Numbered from the stretch's first letter, positions 1-9,403 are shown. The stretch is 64,000 nt of DNA from Pectobacterium fontis (GCF_000803215.1 NZ_JSXC01000004.1:27342-91341), one strand, 5' to 3'. The notes: generated by a model from the letters alone, not told the origin. Made by a program: numbers and translations.

Positions 1-1
1 G

Positions 2-460
2 CTGGCGCTGCTGGTGATTGCGGTGCTAGGGCGCGGCCCGGAAAACACCATGCTAGCCGTCGGTCTGGCGGGGATTGCGGGTTATGCGCGTTTGATCCGT
101 TCTCAGGTACTGCAAGTCAGACTATCCGGCTACGTTGAGCATGCGATTGCGCTGGGCGAACACCCGCTGTATATCGTTTTTCGTCATATCATTCCCAATA
201 CGCTGCGCCCGCTGTTGATTGTCGCCACCATTGGCGTCGGTCATGCCGTGCTATCCGCCTCAGCGCTGAGTTTTCTGGGGCTGGGCGTCGTCCCGCCGAC
301 CGCCGAATGGGGCGCACTGCTGGCAGACGGACGTAACTTTCTTGATATCGCGCCTTGGGTTAGCCTGCTGCCCGCCAGCGTCGTTGCGCTGTCGGTGATT
401 TCCATCACGCTGCTGGGGCGTCGTTTACAGGCCATTTTGGCGAAAGGAGAGGCACGATGA
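2..460 (+). CDS. ABC transporter permease, DppC/OppC type (5' partial)
   Basis: This is the C-terminal part of an inner-membrane permease of the dipeptide/oligopeptide/nickel importer family; the reading frame is open to the window edge, so the start lies outside. The EAA-type loop that contacts the ATPase is visible around EHAIALGEHPLYIVFRHIIP, followed by hydrophobic segments and the SFLGLGVVPPTAEWG stretch typical of DppC-like permeases. Its stop overlaps the next start (ATGA), so it is translationally coupled to the ATPase gene. The substrate cannot be told from the sequence; peptides or nickel chelates are typical of the family. Confidence 0.88.
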   Translation: MALLVIAVLGRGPENTMLAVGLAGIAGYARLIRSQVLQVRLSGYVEHAIALGEHPLYIVFRHIIPNTLRPLLIVATIGVGHAVLSASALSFLGLGVVPPTAEWGALLADGRNFLDIAPWVSLLPASVVALSVISITLLGRRLQAILAKGEAR

Positions 461-2133
461 GCCTGAATACTTCACCTTCGTCGGCGGCACCGCTGCTGCG
501 CGTAGACGGTCTGAGTGTCACTTTTCCCAGCCCTTTTGGTGCCATTCGTTCGGTTAAAAATCTGTCTTTTCAGGTGAATGCCGGAGAAATTCTGGCACTG
601 GTCGGCGAATCGGGTTCAGGAAAATCCGTCACCGCGCGCACGCTGGTCGGGTTATCCGGCGAAGGAAGTGACGTACAGGCAAACGCGATTGAACTCACGC
701 GCCATGACGGCAGTTTGTGTGATTTACGCTATTTAACCGATCGCGACTGGCGCGCGATTCGCGGCCGTGAAATCGGCTTTGTGTTGCAAGACGCTCTGGT
801 GTCTCTCGATCCATTGCGCACCATTGGTCAGGAAGTAGCAGAACCGCTTCTGACTCACCGTTTGTTGCCGCGCCAGCAGGTTCCCGCGCGCATCGCCGAA
901 CTTCTGGCACAGGCAGGCATTCCCGACCCCGAGAACCGCGCGGCACAGCATCCACATGAGTTATCCGGCGGGCTGCGCCAGCGAGCGCTTATCGCCTCTG
1001 CGTTAGCGGCTGGCCCACAGTTGCTGATTGCCGATGAACCTACCACGGCGCTGGATGCCACGGTGCAAAAGCAGGTGCTGAAAGTCTTCACCGCTCTGGC
1101 ACAGGCCGGGCACGGCGTGCTGCTGATCACCCACGATCTTGCCGTCGTGGCAGACGTTGCGGATCGCGTCATCGTCATGCAAAACGGATCGCTGGTAGAA
1201 GGCGGTGAAGCAAAACAGATCCTGTCGGTGCCAACGCATCCCTACACCCGTAAGCTGCTGGCGGCGATCCCAACCGCGTCTACGCGTGGAAAGTGGCTGG
1301 CAGGCGTCGATCCGTTACAGAGTGGCATTGCGCCATCCGCCGCGTCTCTGGCGACAGCGTATACTGACGGTGCCATCGCTCTGACGGCGGATCGCATTGC
1401 GGTGTCGTTCAAGCGCCCGGACGGCAGCCGGATGCAGGCCGTCAATCAGGTTTCTCTCCAGATCAAACGTGGTGAAACGCTGGGTATCGTCGGGGAGTCC
1501 GGCTCGGGTAAAACCACGCTGGGCAAAGTCATTCTGGCGCTGCAAAAACCGGACAGCGGTGAAGTCAGACTCGCGGATAATGCCTGGAGTACATTAACGG
1601 AACGTGAACGCCGACCACTGCGCGCACGCATTCAGACGATCACGCAGGATCCGCTCAGTTCGTTCGATCCCCAATTTACCGTCGCCCAGATTCTGCACCA
1701 GCCGCTGCGCCTGCGCCGCGATCTGAACGATGATGAAAAACAGCGGCGCCTGCTGACGCTGCTGGAATATGTTGGCCTGACGCCGAATCTGTTGAGCCGC
1801 CGCCCAAGCGCGCTGTCCGGTGGGCAACGCCAGCGCGTCTCCATCGCCCAGGCGCTGGCATCGGAACCTGATATTCTGATCTGCGACGAACCGGTATCAG
1901 CACTCGATGTCACCACACAGGCGCAGGTACTGGATTTGCTGGTCGCGTTGCAGCGCCAGTTGGGGCTGACGATGCTGTTTATCTCCCATGATTTGGGCGT
2001 GGTACAGCATATGAGTCACCGGATTGCAGTAATGAAAGACGGGGATATCGTAGAAACCGGCCCGGTCGAACAGATCTTCAATCAGCCGCAGCACCCTTAC
2101 ACGCGCCTGCTGCTCTCGACGGTAGTGGAATAG
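457..2133 (+). CDS. Dipeptide/nickel-type ABC transporter, fused double ATP-binding protein
   Basis: This 558-residue cytoplasmic protein carries two complete ABC ATPase domains in one chain, equivalent to a DppD-DppF fusion. The first domain has Walker A GESGSGKS near residue 50, signature LSGGLRQR near 169 and Walker B LLIADEP near 190. The second has GESGSGKT near 346, LSGGQRQR near 453 and ILICDEP soon after. Each domain ends in the HPYTRKLL/HPYTRLLL motif of the oligopeptide-transport C-terminal region. It follows the permease with a 4-bp overlap and presumably energises it. No partner gene follows; the rest of the transporter must lie left of the window. Confidence 0.92.
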   Translation: MSLNTSPSSAAPLLRVDGLSVTFPSPFGAIRSVKNLSFQVNAGEILALVGESGSGKSVTARTLVGLSGEGSDVQANAIELTRHDGSLCDLRYLTDRDWRAIRGREIGFVLQDALVSLDPLRTIGQEVAEPLLTHRLLPRQQVPARIAELLAQAGIPDPENRAAQHPHELSGGLRQRALIASALAAGPQLLIADEPTTALDATVQKQVLKVFTALAQAGHGVLLITHDLAVVADVADRVIVMQNGSLVEGGEAKQILSVPTHPYTRKLLAAIPTASTRGKWLAGVDPLQSGIAPSAASLATAYTDGAIALTADRIAVSFKRPDGSRMQAVNQVSLQIKRGETLGIVGESGSGKTTLGKVILALQKPDSGEVRLADNAWSTLTERERRPLRARIQTITQDPLSSFDPQFTVAQILHQPLRLRRDLNDDEKQRRLLTLLEYVGLTPNLLSRRPSALSGGQRQRVSIAQALASEPDILICDEPVSALDVTTQAQVLDLLVALQRQLGLTMLFISHDLGVVQHMSHRIAVMKDGDIVETGPVEQIFNQPQHPYTRLLLSTVVE

Positions 2134-2193
2134 CGCGGTTGAGGTTTAGCGGCACACTGAATTTGGCGAGAGGATAATCTCAGAGGAACAGTA

Positions 2194-2499
2194 TTAAGGA
2201 TTTTGGTAACCGGCTTCTTTTTGGTGTTTAACCGTCAGTATCACCACGCGGTCAGTCAGTTCATCGTGGCGGTAAAGCATCACATAACCACTGCTGCCGA
2301 ATTCGATCACCAGTTCCTGATATTCCAAGGGGAGATGTTCTACTGGTCGCCCAATATTCGGCAGCGTCTCTAATTGGCGGATACCGCGAATCAAAACTTC
2401 AGCAGCCTTTTTTGCGGCCAGCACATTTTTGTTTTTTAGAAAGTCCTGTAGGCGCTGTAAATCACGCCTCGCGCGTTCTGAAACGATCACTTGTGGCAT
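2194..2499 (-). CDS. Type II toxin, RelE/ParE family
   Basis: This 101-residue protein has the compact RelE/ParE fold signature: an N-terminal SERARRDLQRLQDFL helix, a central LPNIGRPVEHLP turn, then VIEFGSSGYVMLYRHDEL and a C-terminal VVILTVKHQKEAGY strand. Members either cleave mRNA on the ribosome or inhibit gyrase; the sequence alone does not decide which. Its start overlaps the end of the upstream antitoxin gene by 13 bp, the usual coupled arrangement. It lies between an ABC transporter and rhaR, with nothing else mobile visible at this spot. Confidence 0.85.
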   Translation of the reverse strand: MPQVIVSERARRDLQRLQDFLKNKNVLAAKKAAEVLIRGIRQLETLPNIGRPVEHLPLEYQELVIEFGSSGYVMLYRHDELTDRVVILTVKHQKEAGYQNP

Positions 2500-2777
2500 G
2501 CAGGCGCATCCTGTTCATGTCCAGAACCCCAGGATTCTAACCAAGTAACGGTCTCATCTGCGGTGATATGTTTGCCAGTGTCCTGATAGTCTTCCCACGC
2601 GGCCAACGCCTCTTTACGATACTGGCTGCGTTTTTCTTCCCGCTCAACGTATTCAGCAATCGCTTCCAGCATCAGCGCATGGGCTGAGCTGTTGCGGTCA
2701 TCGGCTAGCGTTTTTAGCCGCTCTTTGATGTCCTGATCGATGCGCAACGTCGTGGTTTGACGTGTGATGTCAGCCAT
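2487..2777 (-). CDS. Type II antitoxin, ribbon-helix-helix (CopG/ParD-like)
   Basis: This 96-residue protein begins with a ribbon-helix-helix DNA-binding segment (TTTLRIDQDIKERLKTLADDRNSSAHALMLEAIAEYV). An acidic C-terminal tail follows that would wrap the toxin. It is transcribed first, ahead of the toxin, and a perfect palindrome lies just upstream, as expected for an autoregulated antitoxin. The start is the ATG preceded by GGAGCACATT. The family assignment is firm; the subfamily name is not. Confidence 0.83.
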   Translation of the reverse strand: MADITRQTTTLRIDQDIKERLKTLADDRNSSAHALMLEAIAEYVEREEKRSQYRKEALAAWEDYQDTGKHITADETVTWLESWGSGHEQDAPACHK

Positions 2778-2789
2778 AATGTGCTCCGG

Positions 2790-2820
2790 TTAATATCATT
2801 GGTGTCACCAATGATATTAA
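2790..2820. promoter_or_regulatory. Operator palindrome of the toxin-antitoxin operon
   Basis: Two perfect 15-nt arms (TTAATATCATTGGTG and its complement) are separated by one base, 12 bp upstream of the antitoxin start and 18 bp beyond the rhaR stop. Position and symmetry fit the binding site of the ribbon-helix-helix antitoxin. It could also act as a terminator-like hairpin for rhaR, though no T-tract follows. Confidence 0.75.
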
Positions 2821-2838
2821 CCCCGAACGATGCGGGTG

Positions 2839-3693
2839 TCACTCCACATTCAAAAAGCGCTGGCGATAGGCGCTGGGTGAAACGCCGAACGCCTGATGGA
2901 ACACCGCAGAGAAATAGTTACTGTCTTCAAAACCGCACAACGCGGCAACATCACCGATAGTTTGCAGATCATAGCGCAACAGTTCCATCGCCTTGCAGAG
3001 TCGTAGTTGGCGCAGATAATGCGGCACGCTCATACCGGTTTGCTCTTTAAACCGCGAACGCAAACTGCGGGCGCTAAAGTGATGCTGTTCGCAGAAGGCT
3101 TCAAAACGAAACGGGGTGGCGATGCTGGCACGCAACGCATTCATCAACATATCCAACTGATGTGCATCGGCCAGTTGCGGATTATCCGGCGTATGGCGAT
3201 AACGTGCCGCCAGCAGCGCGATCTGCAAAAACAGCGCCTCACTCAGTTGCAATGACAGCGCATCCGATTTCATACATTCCTGCGCTAATGCATCCACTTT
3301 CTCGCGGAGGCTATCCATGCCTTCCGAGCCTAAGCACCAATGGCGCTGGCTTTGTGGAAGCTCCCCGCCCGGCAGTAATGTTTGCCAGTCGGCGGATAAC
3401 GTCAGGCGGTTGCGAATATAGAGAATGTTGTTTAGCTCAAGCTCGTGGACAGATTCATAGCTGTGGCGATCGTGGGCGGAGACATAAAACATATCGCCGC
3501 GGGTAATACGGTAAGGCACATCGTTCCAGAGGTGTAGGCCATTACCGCGCCAGACAATGACCAGTTCGTCAAAATCATGATGATGCAGCGGAAATATCGG
3601 CTGCGGATGCCGCTCGGCGACCATCACAGCATTCTTGTCAGTGAGGAAATAGTCTTCAGTCTGTAATTTCAAACCCCGAGTTGCTGTCACCAT
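2839..3693 (-). CDS. rhaR: L-rhamnose operon activator RhaR (AraC family)
   Basis: This 284-residue regulator senses L-rhamnose and activates rhaSR. The N-terminal cupin half contains HPQPIFPLHHHDFDELVIVWRGNGLH, typical of RhaR/RhaS sugar-binding domains. The C-terminal half has the two AraC helix-turn-helix motifs (FSARSLRSRFKEQTGMSVPHYL and IGDVAALCGFEDSNYFSAVFHQAFGVSPSAYR). It lies 24 bp downstream of rhaS in the same direction, as in E. coli. E. coli has rhaT next; here the toxin-antitoxin pair follows instead. Confidence 0.93.
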   Translation of the reverse strand: MVTATRGLKLQTEDYFLTDKNAVMVAERHPQPIFPLHHHDFDELVIVWRGNGLHLWNDVPYRITRGDMFYVSAHDRHSYESVHELELNNILYIRNRLTLSADWQTLLPGGELPQSQRHWCLGSEGMDSLREKVDALAQECMKSDALSLQLSEALFLQIALLAARYRHTPDNPQLADAHQLDMLMNALRASIATPFRFEAFCEQHHFSARSLRSRFKEQTGMSVPHYLRQLRLCKAMELLRYDLQTIGDVAALCGFEDSNYFSAVFHQAFGVSPSAYRQRFLNVE

Positions 3694-3717
3694 TCCCTCA
3701 CCTGCCGTTGCTGTTAC

Positions 3718-4557
3718 CTACTCTTCACGAGAAAACGCCTGATGGCGCAGTGACTTAGGTGCCTGCGAGAATGCCTTGCGGAATTGCGTCGAGAAGTGAT
3801 TGCTGTCGCTAAATCCACAGGCATGCGCAATGGTGGTGATTGAATCATCACTCTGCTGCAAGCGCCGACGAGCCTCCAGTAATCTTAACCGATTCAGATA
3901 ACGTTGTGGCGTCATCCCGGTATGTTGTTTGAGCTGGCGGTGCAATGTGCGTAGCGGCAGCGAGAACTGATCGGCCAGACTGCCCCAGTTCACCTCTTCG
4001 CTGTAGTTATTTTGCAACCAGCCCAGCAGCGCCTGCACTCCCTGACGCTCGGAGCCATTGCCCTGCGTCTGGAAGCAGTACTGACGCAGTTGCACCAGAA
4101 TGTGCAGAAAAAGGCTTTCGCTGGCCGCAATCGCCTCCGGCGCATCGCTCTGCGCCAACTCAGCCAGACTGTTTAGCGACTGTTTCAACTGCTGCATCCC
4201 CGTCGCATTCACCTGCCATTGCCCTTGCCACTCGCCGTTCGGGCCATAGGGCAAAAATGCAGCGACATCGGAAAGGAAACGGAACCCGCGCGGCGAACGG
4301 TATAACATATTCGTCAGGCACAACCCCTCGACATCCTCAAACAGATGCCGATCGTTATCGCGAACAAAGAACACTGAACCGCTACACAGCGCATAGGGCT
4401 GATCGTTAAACACATGGACGCCTGCACCCTGCTCAACCAGCACAATTTCCCAGAAATCATGGTAGTGCTCAGGAAAGGCCGTCTGTGGGGTACGCGGCTC
4501 TACCGCGACCGTCACGGCACGCGAAGTAAAAAAATCATCACCACGAAGTAACGTCAT
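3718..4557 (-). CDS. rhaS: L-rhamnose catabolism activator RhaS (AraC family)
   Basis: This 279-residue AraC-family protein activates rhaBAD when bound to rhamnose. The start at 4557 (MTLLRGDDFF) matches the known RhaS N-terminus and has GGAG upstream; an in-frame ATG at 4623 would add 22 residues unlike the family. The cupin domain (FPEHYHDFWEIVLVEQGAGVHVF) is followed by a C-terminal double helix-turn-helix (LPLRTLHRQLKQHTGMTPQRYLNRLRLL and ACGFSDSNHFSTQFRKAF). It is divergent from rhaB across a 335-bp control region. Confidence 0.94.
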   Translation of the reverse strand: MTLLRGDDFFTSRAVTVAVEPRTPQTAFPEHYHDFWEIVLVEQGAGVHVFNDQPYALCSGSVFFVRDNDRHLFEDVEGLCLTNMLYRSPRGFRFLSDVAAFLPYGPNGEWQGQWQVNATGMQQLKQSLNSLAELAQSDAPEAIAASESLFLHILVQLRQYCFQTQGNGSERQGVQALLGWLQNNYSEEVNWGSLADQFSLPLRTLHRQLKQHTGMTPQRYLNRLRLLEARRRLQQSDDSITTIAHACGFSDSNHFSTQFRKAFSQAPKSLRHQAFSREE

Positions 4558-4700
4558 TTCAGTTCTCCATTCAGCCTTTGGTAAAAATACAGACTTTGAA
4601 AAAGGGTAGCCAGAAGCCACCAAACCAGCCTTGAAATACCGTCACTCACGCGCCATCTGACTGCTCTTTTTTTAAGATCGCACGGCCTAATTGATTGAAG

Positions 4701-4716
4701 TGTGGCAAGGATCACA
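4701..4716. promoter_or_regulatory. CRP site in the rhaS-rhaB divergent promoter region
   Basis: The sequence TGTGG-N6-TCACA matches the CRP consensus (TGTGA-N6-TCACA) at nine of ten half-site bases. It lies 144 bp upstream of the rhaS start, in the 4558-4892 intergenic region that must carry the rhaSR and rhaBAD promoters. CRP control of both is established in E. coli; binding here is inferred. Confidence 0.7.
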
Positions 4717-4767
4717 CCACTTTATCCCTCATTTTTTCATGGCTATTTTCCAAATAACTTCCCGGAT

Positions 4768-4783
4768 TGTGACGCCTTTCACG
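4768..4783. promoter_or_regulatory. CRP site upstream of rhaB
   Basis: TGTGA-N6-TCACG is a near-consensus CRP site. The bases just after it (from about 4784, including TCAGCTTTG and TTTTGCC) resemble the RhaS half-site next to the rhaBAD promoter in E. coli. This puts CRP immediately upstream of RhaS, as in the known promoter. Confidence 0.68.
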
Positions 4784-4892
4784 GTCAGCTTTGTCATTTT
4801 GCCAACCGCCTGTTGCAGATGGCACTCATGGGAAGGTGGCATCGGTTACCGCTCCTTACACTGCAACACATCCAACAATAAGGAGTGCAGCT

Positions 4893-6383
4893 ATGGCGGT
4901 GAAGAATATCGTGGCGGTGGATTTAGGGGCATCCAGCGGTCGGGTCATGCTGGCGACTTTGCACACCGCAACGCAGCATCTGACGCTGAAGGAAATTCAC
5001 CGTTTCAGCAATACGCTGGTTTTTCAGGACAACCATCACCAGTGGGATCTCACTGCGCTGGAACGCGACATCCTCATCGGATTGCACCAAATCGATGCCA
5101 TGGGGATTGCCCCTGATAGTATCGGGATCGATAGCTGGGGCGTGGACTACGTGCTGCTGGATAAAGACGGACAACGTGTCGGCCTGCCCTATTCCTATCG
5201 CGACCATCGTACCGACGGCGTGATGGCAGCCGTAACTGCCGAGCTGGGGCGCGAGGCGATCTACCAGCGCACTGGCATTCAGTTTCTGCCGTTTAATACG
5301 CTATATCAGCTTAAAGCACTGTGCGATGCACCGTCTGACTCACTGGATCAGGTGGAACATCTGCTGATGATCCCCGACTATTTTCACTATCGCCTCACGG
5401 GGAGTCTGGTGTGTGAATATACCAACGCCAGCACAACCCAACTGATTAATCTGAAAGAGAAAACCTGGGACAGCACACTGCTGGGCTACCTGAACGTACC
5501 ACGCCGCTGGCTGAGTGATCCGGTGCAGCCAGGACACCCCGTAGGAAACTGGACAGCGCCAAGTGGACGACAGATTCCCGTTACCGCCGTCGCCACGCAC
5601 GACACCGCTAGCGCGGTGGTCGGTGCGCCGTTGCACAACCGCAATAGCGCCTATCTCAGCTCCGGCACCTGGTCGCTGATGGGCATCGAGAGCGATACAC
5701 CGTTTAACAGCCCACAGGCGCTGGCCGCCAATATCACCAATGAAGGTGGTGTAGACGGCACCTATCGGGTACTGAAAAATATCATGGGTCTGTGGTTGCT
5801 ACAGCGGGTGTGTCAGGAGCGTGGCATCAAAGATTTAGACGCGCTGATTCAGTCTGCCGCCGCCCTGCCAGCCTTCATGAGTCTGATTAACCCGAATGAT
5901 GATCGCTTTATCAATCCGCCGTCCATGCACGAGGCGATCCGCGACTATTGCCGCGAGCACGACCAGCCCGTGCCCCAAACCGATGCCGAACTGGCGCGCT
6001 GTATTTTCAACAGCCTCGCGTTGCTCTACCGGCAGGTGGTGTTGGAGCTGGGCGAACTGCGTCATGCACCGATTCGCCAGTTGCATATTGTCGGCGGCGG
6101 CAGCCAGAACGCTTTCCTGAACCAGCTATGCGCCGATGTGTGCCAGATCCCGGTTTTCGCCGGGCCAGTCGAAGCCTCCACGCTAGGCAATATTGGCTGC
6201 CAGCTCATGGCACTGGGCGCCGTTACCAATCTTGCCGCCTTCCGGCAGATGCTGACGCATAATTTTCCTCTGCATCGCTATACCCCGCGTGCGGAGAGTG
6301 ATTTTGCCGGGCACTGGCGTCGCTTTCAGGCGCTCTGCCAGCCAGAAACCGCCCCACAGGGCAAACAGGAGACGATACAATGA
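4893..6383 (+). CDS. rhaB: Rhamnulokinase RhaB
   Basis: This 496-residue FGGY-family kinase phosphorylates L-rhamnulose to L-rhamnulose 1-phosphate in the cytoplasm. The N-terminal ATPase motif [13 protein letters not shown] and the later [12 protein letters not shown] and [14 protein letters not shown] motifs are intact. The start is the ATG at 4893, preceded by AGGAG at 4881, and gives the standard [17 protein letters not shown]-terminus; a longer upstream frame is unsupported. It is the first gene of rhaBAD, and its stop overlaps the rhaA start (ATGA). Confidence 0.95.
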   Translation: MAVKNIVAVDLGASSGRVMLATLHTATQHLTLKEIHRFSNTLVFQDNHHQWDLTALERDILIGLHQIDAMGIAPDSIGIDSWGVDYVLLDKDGQRVGLPYSYRDHRTDGVMAAVTAELGREAIYQRTGIQFLPFNTLYQLKALCDAPSDSLDQVEHLLMIPDYFHYRLTGSLVCEYTNASTTQLINLKEKTWDSTLLGYLNVPRRWLSDPVQPGHPVGNWTAPSGRQIPVTAVATHDTASAVVGAPLHNRNSAYLSSGTWSLMGIESDTPFNSPQALAANITNEGGVDGTYRVLKNIMGLWLLQRVCQERGIKDLDALIQSAAALPAFMSLINPNDDRFINPPSMHEAIRDYCREHDQPVPQTDAELARCIFNSLALLYRQVVLELGELRHAPIRQLHIVGGGSQNAFLNQLCADVCQIPVFAGPVEASTLGNIGCQLMALGAVTNLAAFRQMLTHNFPLHRYTPRAESDFAGHWRRFQALCQPETAPQGKQETIQ

Positions 6384-7642
6384 GCACACCAATTGAAACC
6401 GCCTGGCAGTTGGCAAAAACGCGTTATGCCAGCCTGAATATTGACGTAGAAGCCGCGCTGGAACAGCTCGACCAGATTCCGGTATCCATGCACTGCTGGC
6501 AGGGTGACGATGTGGGCGGATTCGAGAACACCGGCGGGCCGTTAACTGGCGGTATTCAGGCCACAGGCAACTATCCCGGCAAGGCGAGCACGCCGGATGA
6601 ACTGCGTGCCGATCTGGAACAGGCCTTTGCGCTCATCCCCGGCCCTAAGCGGCTGAACCTGCACGCCATCTATCTGGAATCCGCACAGCCCGTCGCCCGC
6701 AACGAGATTGCACCAGAACATTTCCGTTCGTGGGTCGAATGGGCCAAACGTCACCAGCTTGGGCTGGATTTTAACCCAACCTGTTTTTCTCATCCGCTGA
6801 GCGCAGACGGCTTTACCCTGTCGCACCCGGACGAAAAAGTCCGTCGTTTCTGGATTGAGCACTGTCAGGCCAGCCGCCGGATTTCTGCCTATTTCGGTCG
6901 CGAACTCGGTACGCCATCGGTCATGAACATCTGGGTGCCGGACGGCATGAAAGATTTGACCATCGATCGTCTGGCATTCCGCCAGCGGCTGCTCAGCGCG
7001 CTGGATGAGATCATCGCGGAACCGCTCGATCAGGCACATCACATCGACGCGGTGGAAAGTAAGCTGTTCGGGATCGGCGCGGAAAGTTTTACCGTCGGCT
7101 CCAACGAATTCTATCTCGGCTATGCAACCAGCCGAGGCACCGCGCTCTGTCTGGATGCCGGACACTTCCATCCGACTGAAGTGATTTCCGACAAGATCTC
7201 CAGCGCGATTCTGTATGTTCCGCGCCTGCTGCTGCACGTCAGCCGTCCGGTGCGCTGGGACAGCGACCACGTTGTACTGCTGGACGACGAAACACAGGCT
7301 ATCGCCCATGAAATCGTGCGCCATAAGTTGCTTAACCGCGTACACATCGGACTGGATTTTTTTGATGCCTCCATCAACCGCATCGCCGCCTGGGTCATCG
7401 GCACACGCAACATGAAAAAAGCCCTGTTGCGGGCGCTGCTGGAACCCACGGAAACGCTGCGCAAACTGGAACAAAACGGCGATTACACCGCGCGTCTGGC
7501 GTTGCTGGAAGAGCAAAAATCGCTGCCGTGGCAGGCAGTGTGGGAACACTACTGCCAGCGTCATGACGTCACTCCGGGCAGCGAATGGCTGCAACAGGTG
7601 CGTCAGTATGAAGAAACCATCCTCACTCAACGTCAAGGGTAA
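6380..7642 (+). CDS. rhaA: L-rhamnose isomerase RhaA
   Basis: This 420-residue cytoplasmic metal-dependent isomerase converts L-rhamnose to L-rhamnulose. Length matches the E. coli enzyme (about 419). Family landmarks are present: [14 protein letters not shown] near the N-terminus, [12 protein letters not shown], the [12 protein letters not shown] metal-site segment and [13 protein letters not shown]. It is translationally coupled to rhaB by a 4-bp overlap and followed by rhaD after 4 bp. Confidence 0.96.
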   Translation: MSTPIETAWQLAKTRYASLNIDVEAALEQLDQIPVSMHCWQGDDVGGFENTGGPLTGGIQATGNYPGKASTPDELRADLEQAFALIPGPKRLNLHAIYLESAQPVARNEIAPEHFRSWVEWAKRHQLGLDFNPTCFSHPLSADGFTLSHPDEKVRRFWIEHCQASRRISAYFGRELGTPSVMNIWVPDGMKDLTIDRLAFRQRLLSALDEIIAEPLDQAHHIDAVESKLFGIGAESFTVGSNEFYLGYATSRGTALCLDAGHFHPTEVISDKISSAILYVPRLLLHVSRPVRWDSDHVVLLDDETQAIAHEIVRHKLLNRVHIGLDFFDASINRIAAWVIGTRNMKKALLRALLEPTETLRKLEQNGDYTARLALLEEQKSLPWQAVWEHYCQRHDVTPGSEWLQQVRQYEETILTQRQG

Positions 7643-7646
7643 GATT

Positions 7647-8471
7647 ATGCAAGCAATTCTCTCTTCCTGGTTTGTACAGGGAATGATTAAAGCCACCAGC
7701 GATATGTGGCTCAAAGGCTGGGACGAACGTAACGGCGGTAACGTCAGCCTGCGCCTGACGGCTGAGGATGTGACACCTTATGAAAGCGATTTCTACCCGC
7801 AGCCGCGCCATGAGGCGCTATCGCAACCGATGCCCGAACTGGCTGACTGCTGGTTTATCGTGACCGGCTCCGGCAAATTCTTCCGCAACGTGCAACTGGA
7901 TCCGGCAGATTCACTGGTGGTGTTGCAGGTCGATAGCGACGGTAAAGGCTACCGTATTTTCTGGGGACTCACCAACGGTGGTCTGCCGACATCGGAACTG
8001 GCCTCGCATTTCCAGTCGCACATTGTACGCATGGGCGTGACCCACGGGCGCGACCGCGTCATCATGCACTGCCATGCGACCAATCTGATCGCTCTGAGCT
8101 ACGTGCTGGATCTGGATACCGCCACATTTACTCGTGAACTGTGGGAGGGCAGTACGGAATGTCTGGTCGTCTTCCCGGACGGCGTGGGGATTGTGCCGTG
8201 GATGGTGCCAGGCACCGATGCGATTGGTGATGCCACCTCCGAGCAAATGAAACGTCACTCGCTGGTGCTGTGGCCCTTCCACGGTATTTTCGGCACCGGC
8301 CCGACGCTGGATGAAGCCTTTGGCCTGATCGACACCGCGGAAAAATCTGCTGAAGTCATGGTGAAAGTCAGATCGATGGGCGGTAAGAAGCAGACGATCT
8401 CTACCGAAGAACTGATCGCACTGGGTAAACGTTTTGGCGTCACTCCCATGGAAGCCGCGTTGCGCGTGTAG
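7647..8471 (+). CDS. rhaD: Rhamnulose-1-phosphate aldolase RhaD
   Basis: This 274-residue class II, zinc-dependent aldolase cleaves L-rhamnulose 1-phosphate to dihydroxyacetone phosphate and L-lactaldehyde. The start at 7647 ([13 protein letters not shown]) matches the family; an earlier in-frame start inside rhaA adds foreign sequence. The [10 protein letters not shown] zinc-binding motif and the GNVSLRL N-terminal motif are seen, and [29 protein letters not shown] is intact near the C-terminus. It is the third gene of rhaBAD. Confidence 0.95.
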   Translation: MQAILSSWFVQGMIKATSDMWLKGWDERNGGNVSLRLTAEDVTPYESDFYPQPRHEALSQPMPELADCWFIVTGSGKFFRNVQLDPADSLVVLQVDSDGKGYRIFWGLTNGGLPTSELASHFQSHIVRMGVTHGRDRVIMHCHATNLIALSYVLDLDTATFTRELWEGSTECLVVFPDGVGIVPWMVPGTDAIGDATSEQMKRHSLVLWPFHGIFGTGPTLDEAFGLIDTAEKSAEVMVKVRSMGGKKQTISTEELIALGKRFGVTPMEAALRV

Positions 8472-8587
8472 TCCATCTTACGTGTATCGTTTGTGGGAAC
8501 GTGTCATGCATATCGCACATCGCGTTGCCTTCAACCGCCACGGCCTCACCGTCGTGGCGTTCTGCTAACAACGACGGGGAACCAGCC

Positions 8588-8902
8588 ATGTTTCGTAAGG
8601 CTTTTGTGATGTCGGTTTTTCCTGACTGCCACGACGAGTATCAGCGTCGCCATAATCCTATCTGGCCGGAACTGGCTGACGTGCTGAAAAACCACGGGGC
8701 GCACCACTACAGCATTTTTCTGGATAGACAGCGCAATCTGCTATTCGGCTATGTGGAGGTCGAATCCGAAGCGCGCTGGGAGGCCATTGCGCAAACAGAG
8801 GTCTGCCAGCGCTGGTGGAAACACATGGGCGACGTGATGCCCTCTCACCCCGATAACAGCCCAATCAGCGATACGCTCGAATCCGTGTTTTATCTGGAGT
8901 AA
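8588..8902 (+). CDS. rhaM: L-rhamnose mutarotase RhaM
   Basis: This 104-residue enzyme interconverts the alpha and beta anomers of L-rhamnose. The length and motifs ([51 protein letters not shown]) are those of RhaM. The start at 8588 gives the known N-terminus [12 protein letters not shown], after CGGGGAACC. It follows rhaD by 116 bp in the same direction and is probably read from the same promoter. Confidence 0.94.
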   Translation: MFRKAFVMSVFPDCHDEYQRRHNPIWPELADVLKNHGAHHYSIFLDRQRNLLFGYVEVESEARWEAIAQTEVCQRWWKHMGDVMPSHPDNSPISDTLESVFYLE

Positions 8903-8942
8903 AAATCGCCATGCCGCAGTAATATAATCCCCTATTTATGCT

Positions 8943-9057
8943 GTAATGCCGATCGTTTAAGCATCGAGATACCGGGGGCGACCACGGTGCGAGGTATCCC
9001 TACGGGAACTTCATCACCGCGTTTCCCCCTAAATCCATGCTTAAGTGAACAGTATTA
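8943..9057. repeat. MITE-like palindromic repeat, copy A (full length)
   Basis: This is a 115-bp element in the rhaM-chemoreceptor gap. It has short imperfect terminal inverted repeats (GTAAT at the left, ATTAC at the right) and a central imperfect hairpin between the G-run near 8973 and CCCCC near 9025. In inverted orientation it aligns along its whole length with 35663-35778. An 11-bp direct repeat, CTATTTATGCT, flanks it at 8932-8942 and 9058-9068 and looks like a target-site duplication. It has no coding capacity. Confidence 0.75.
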
Positions 9058-9376
9058 CTATTTATGCTACGGCTTTCTGACTAAAGAAATATTTAGTCAT
9101 TTAATTAACCGTTTTTGTTACATATACTTGTGATTTATAAAGATATATATCATGATTATTGATGGTTATCACATTTTATTCTTTCGGTTTATGAATAGTT
9201 CATATCTGGGGCCAATAATCAAATTACTCATTAGAAATGACAATTAACAACTTAACATTTAATAAAATAATAATTTACAATTTTTAAATTCGTTAGAATT
9301 TAATGTTAATATTATGAAAATAAATGAAATTAACCCGCTTTTGCTCTTCATTGCCTCCTTATTGAATCACACATTA

Positions 9377-9403
9377 TAAAGATCTTATCTTATTTGCCGT
9401 TAT
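9377..9403 (+). promoter_or_regulatory. Flagellar sigma-28 (FliA) promoter
   Basis: TAAA, a 15-nt spacer, then GCCGTTAT. This matches the enterobacterial FliA consensus TAAA-N15-GCCGATAA with one mismatch, 37 bp upstream of the chemoreceptor start. The preceding 9060-9376 stretch is AT-rich with no gene visible. Confidence 0.8.

Noticed and set aside
6542..7714. 390-residue minus-strand frame opposite rhaA
   Set aside because: It is a shadow of rhaA caused by high GC at third positions; rhaA is a complete, well-known gene on the other strand.
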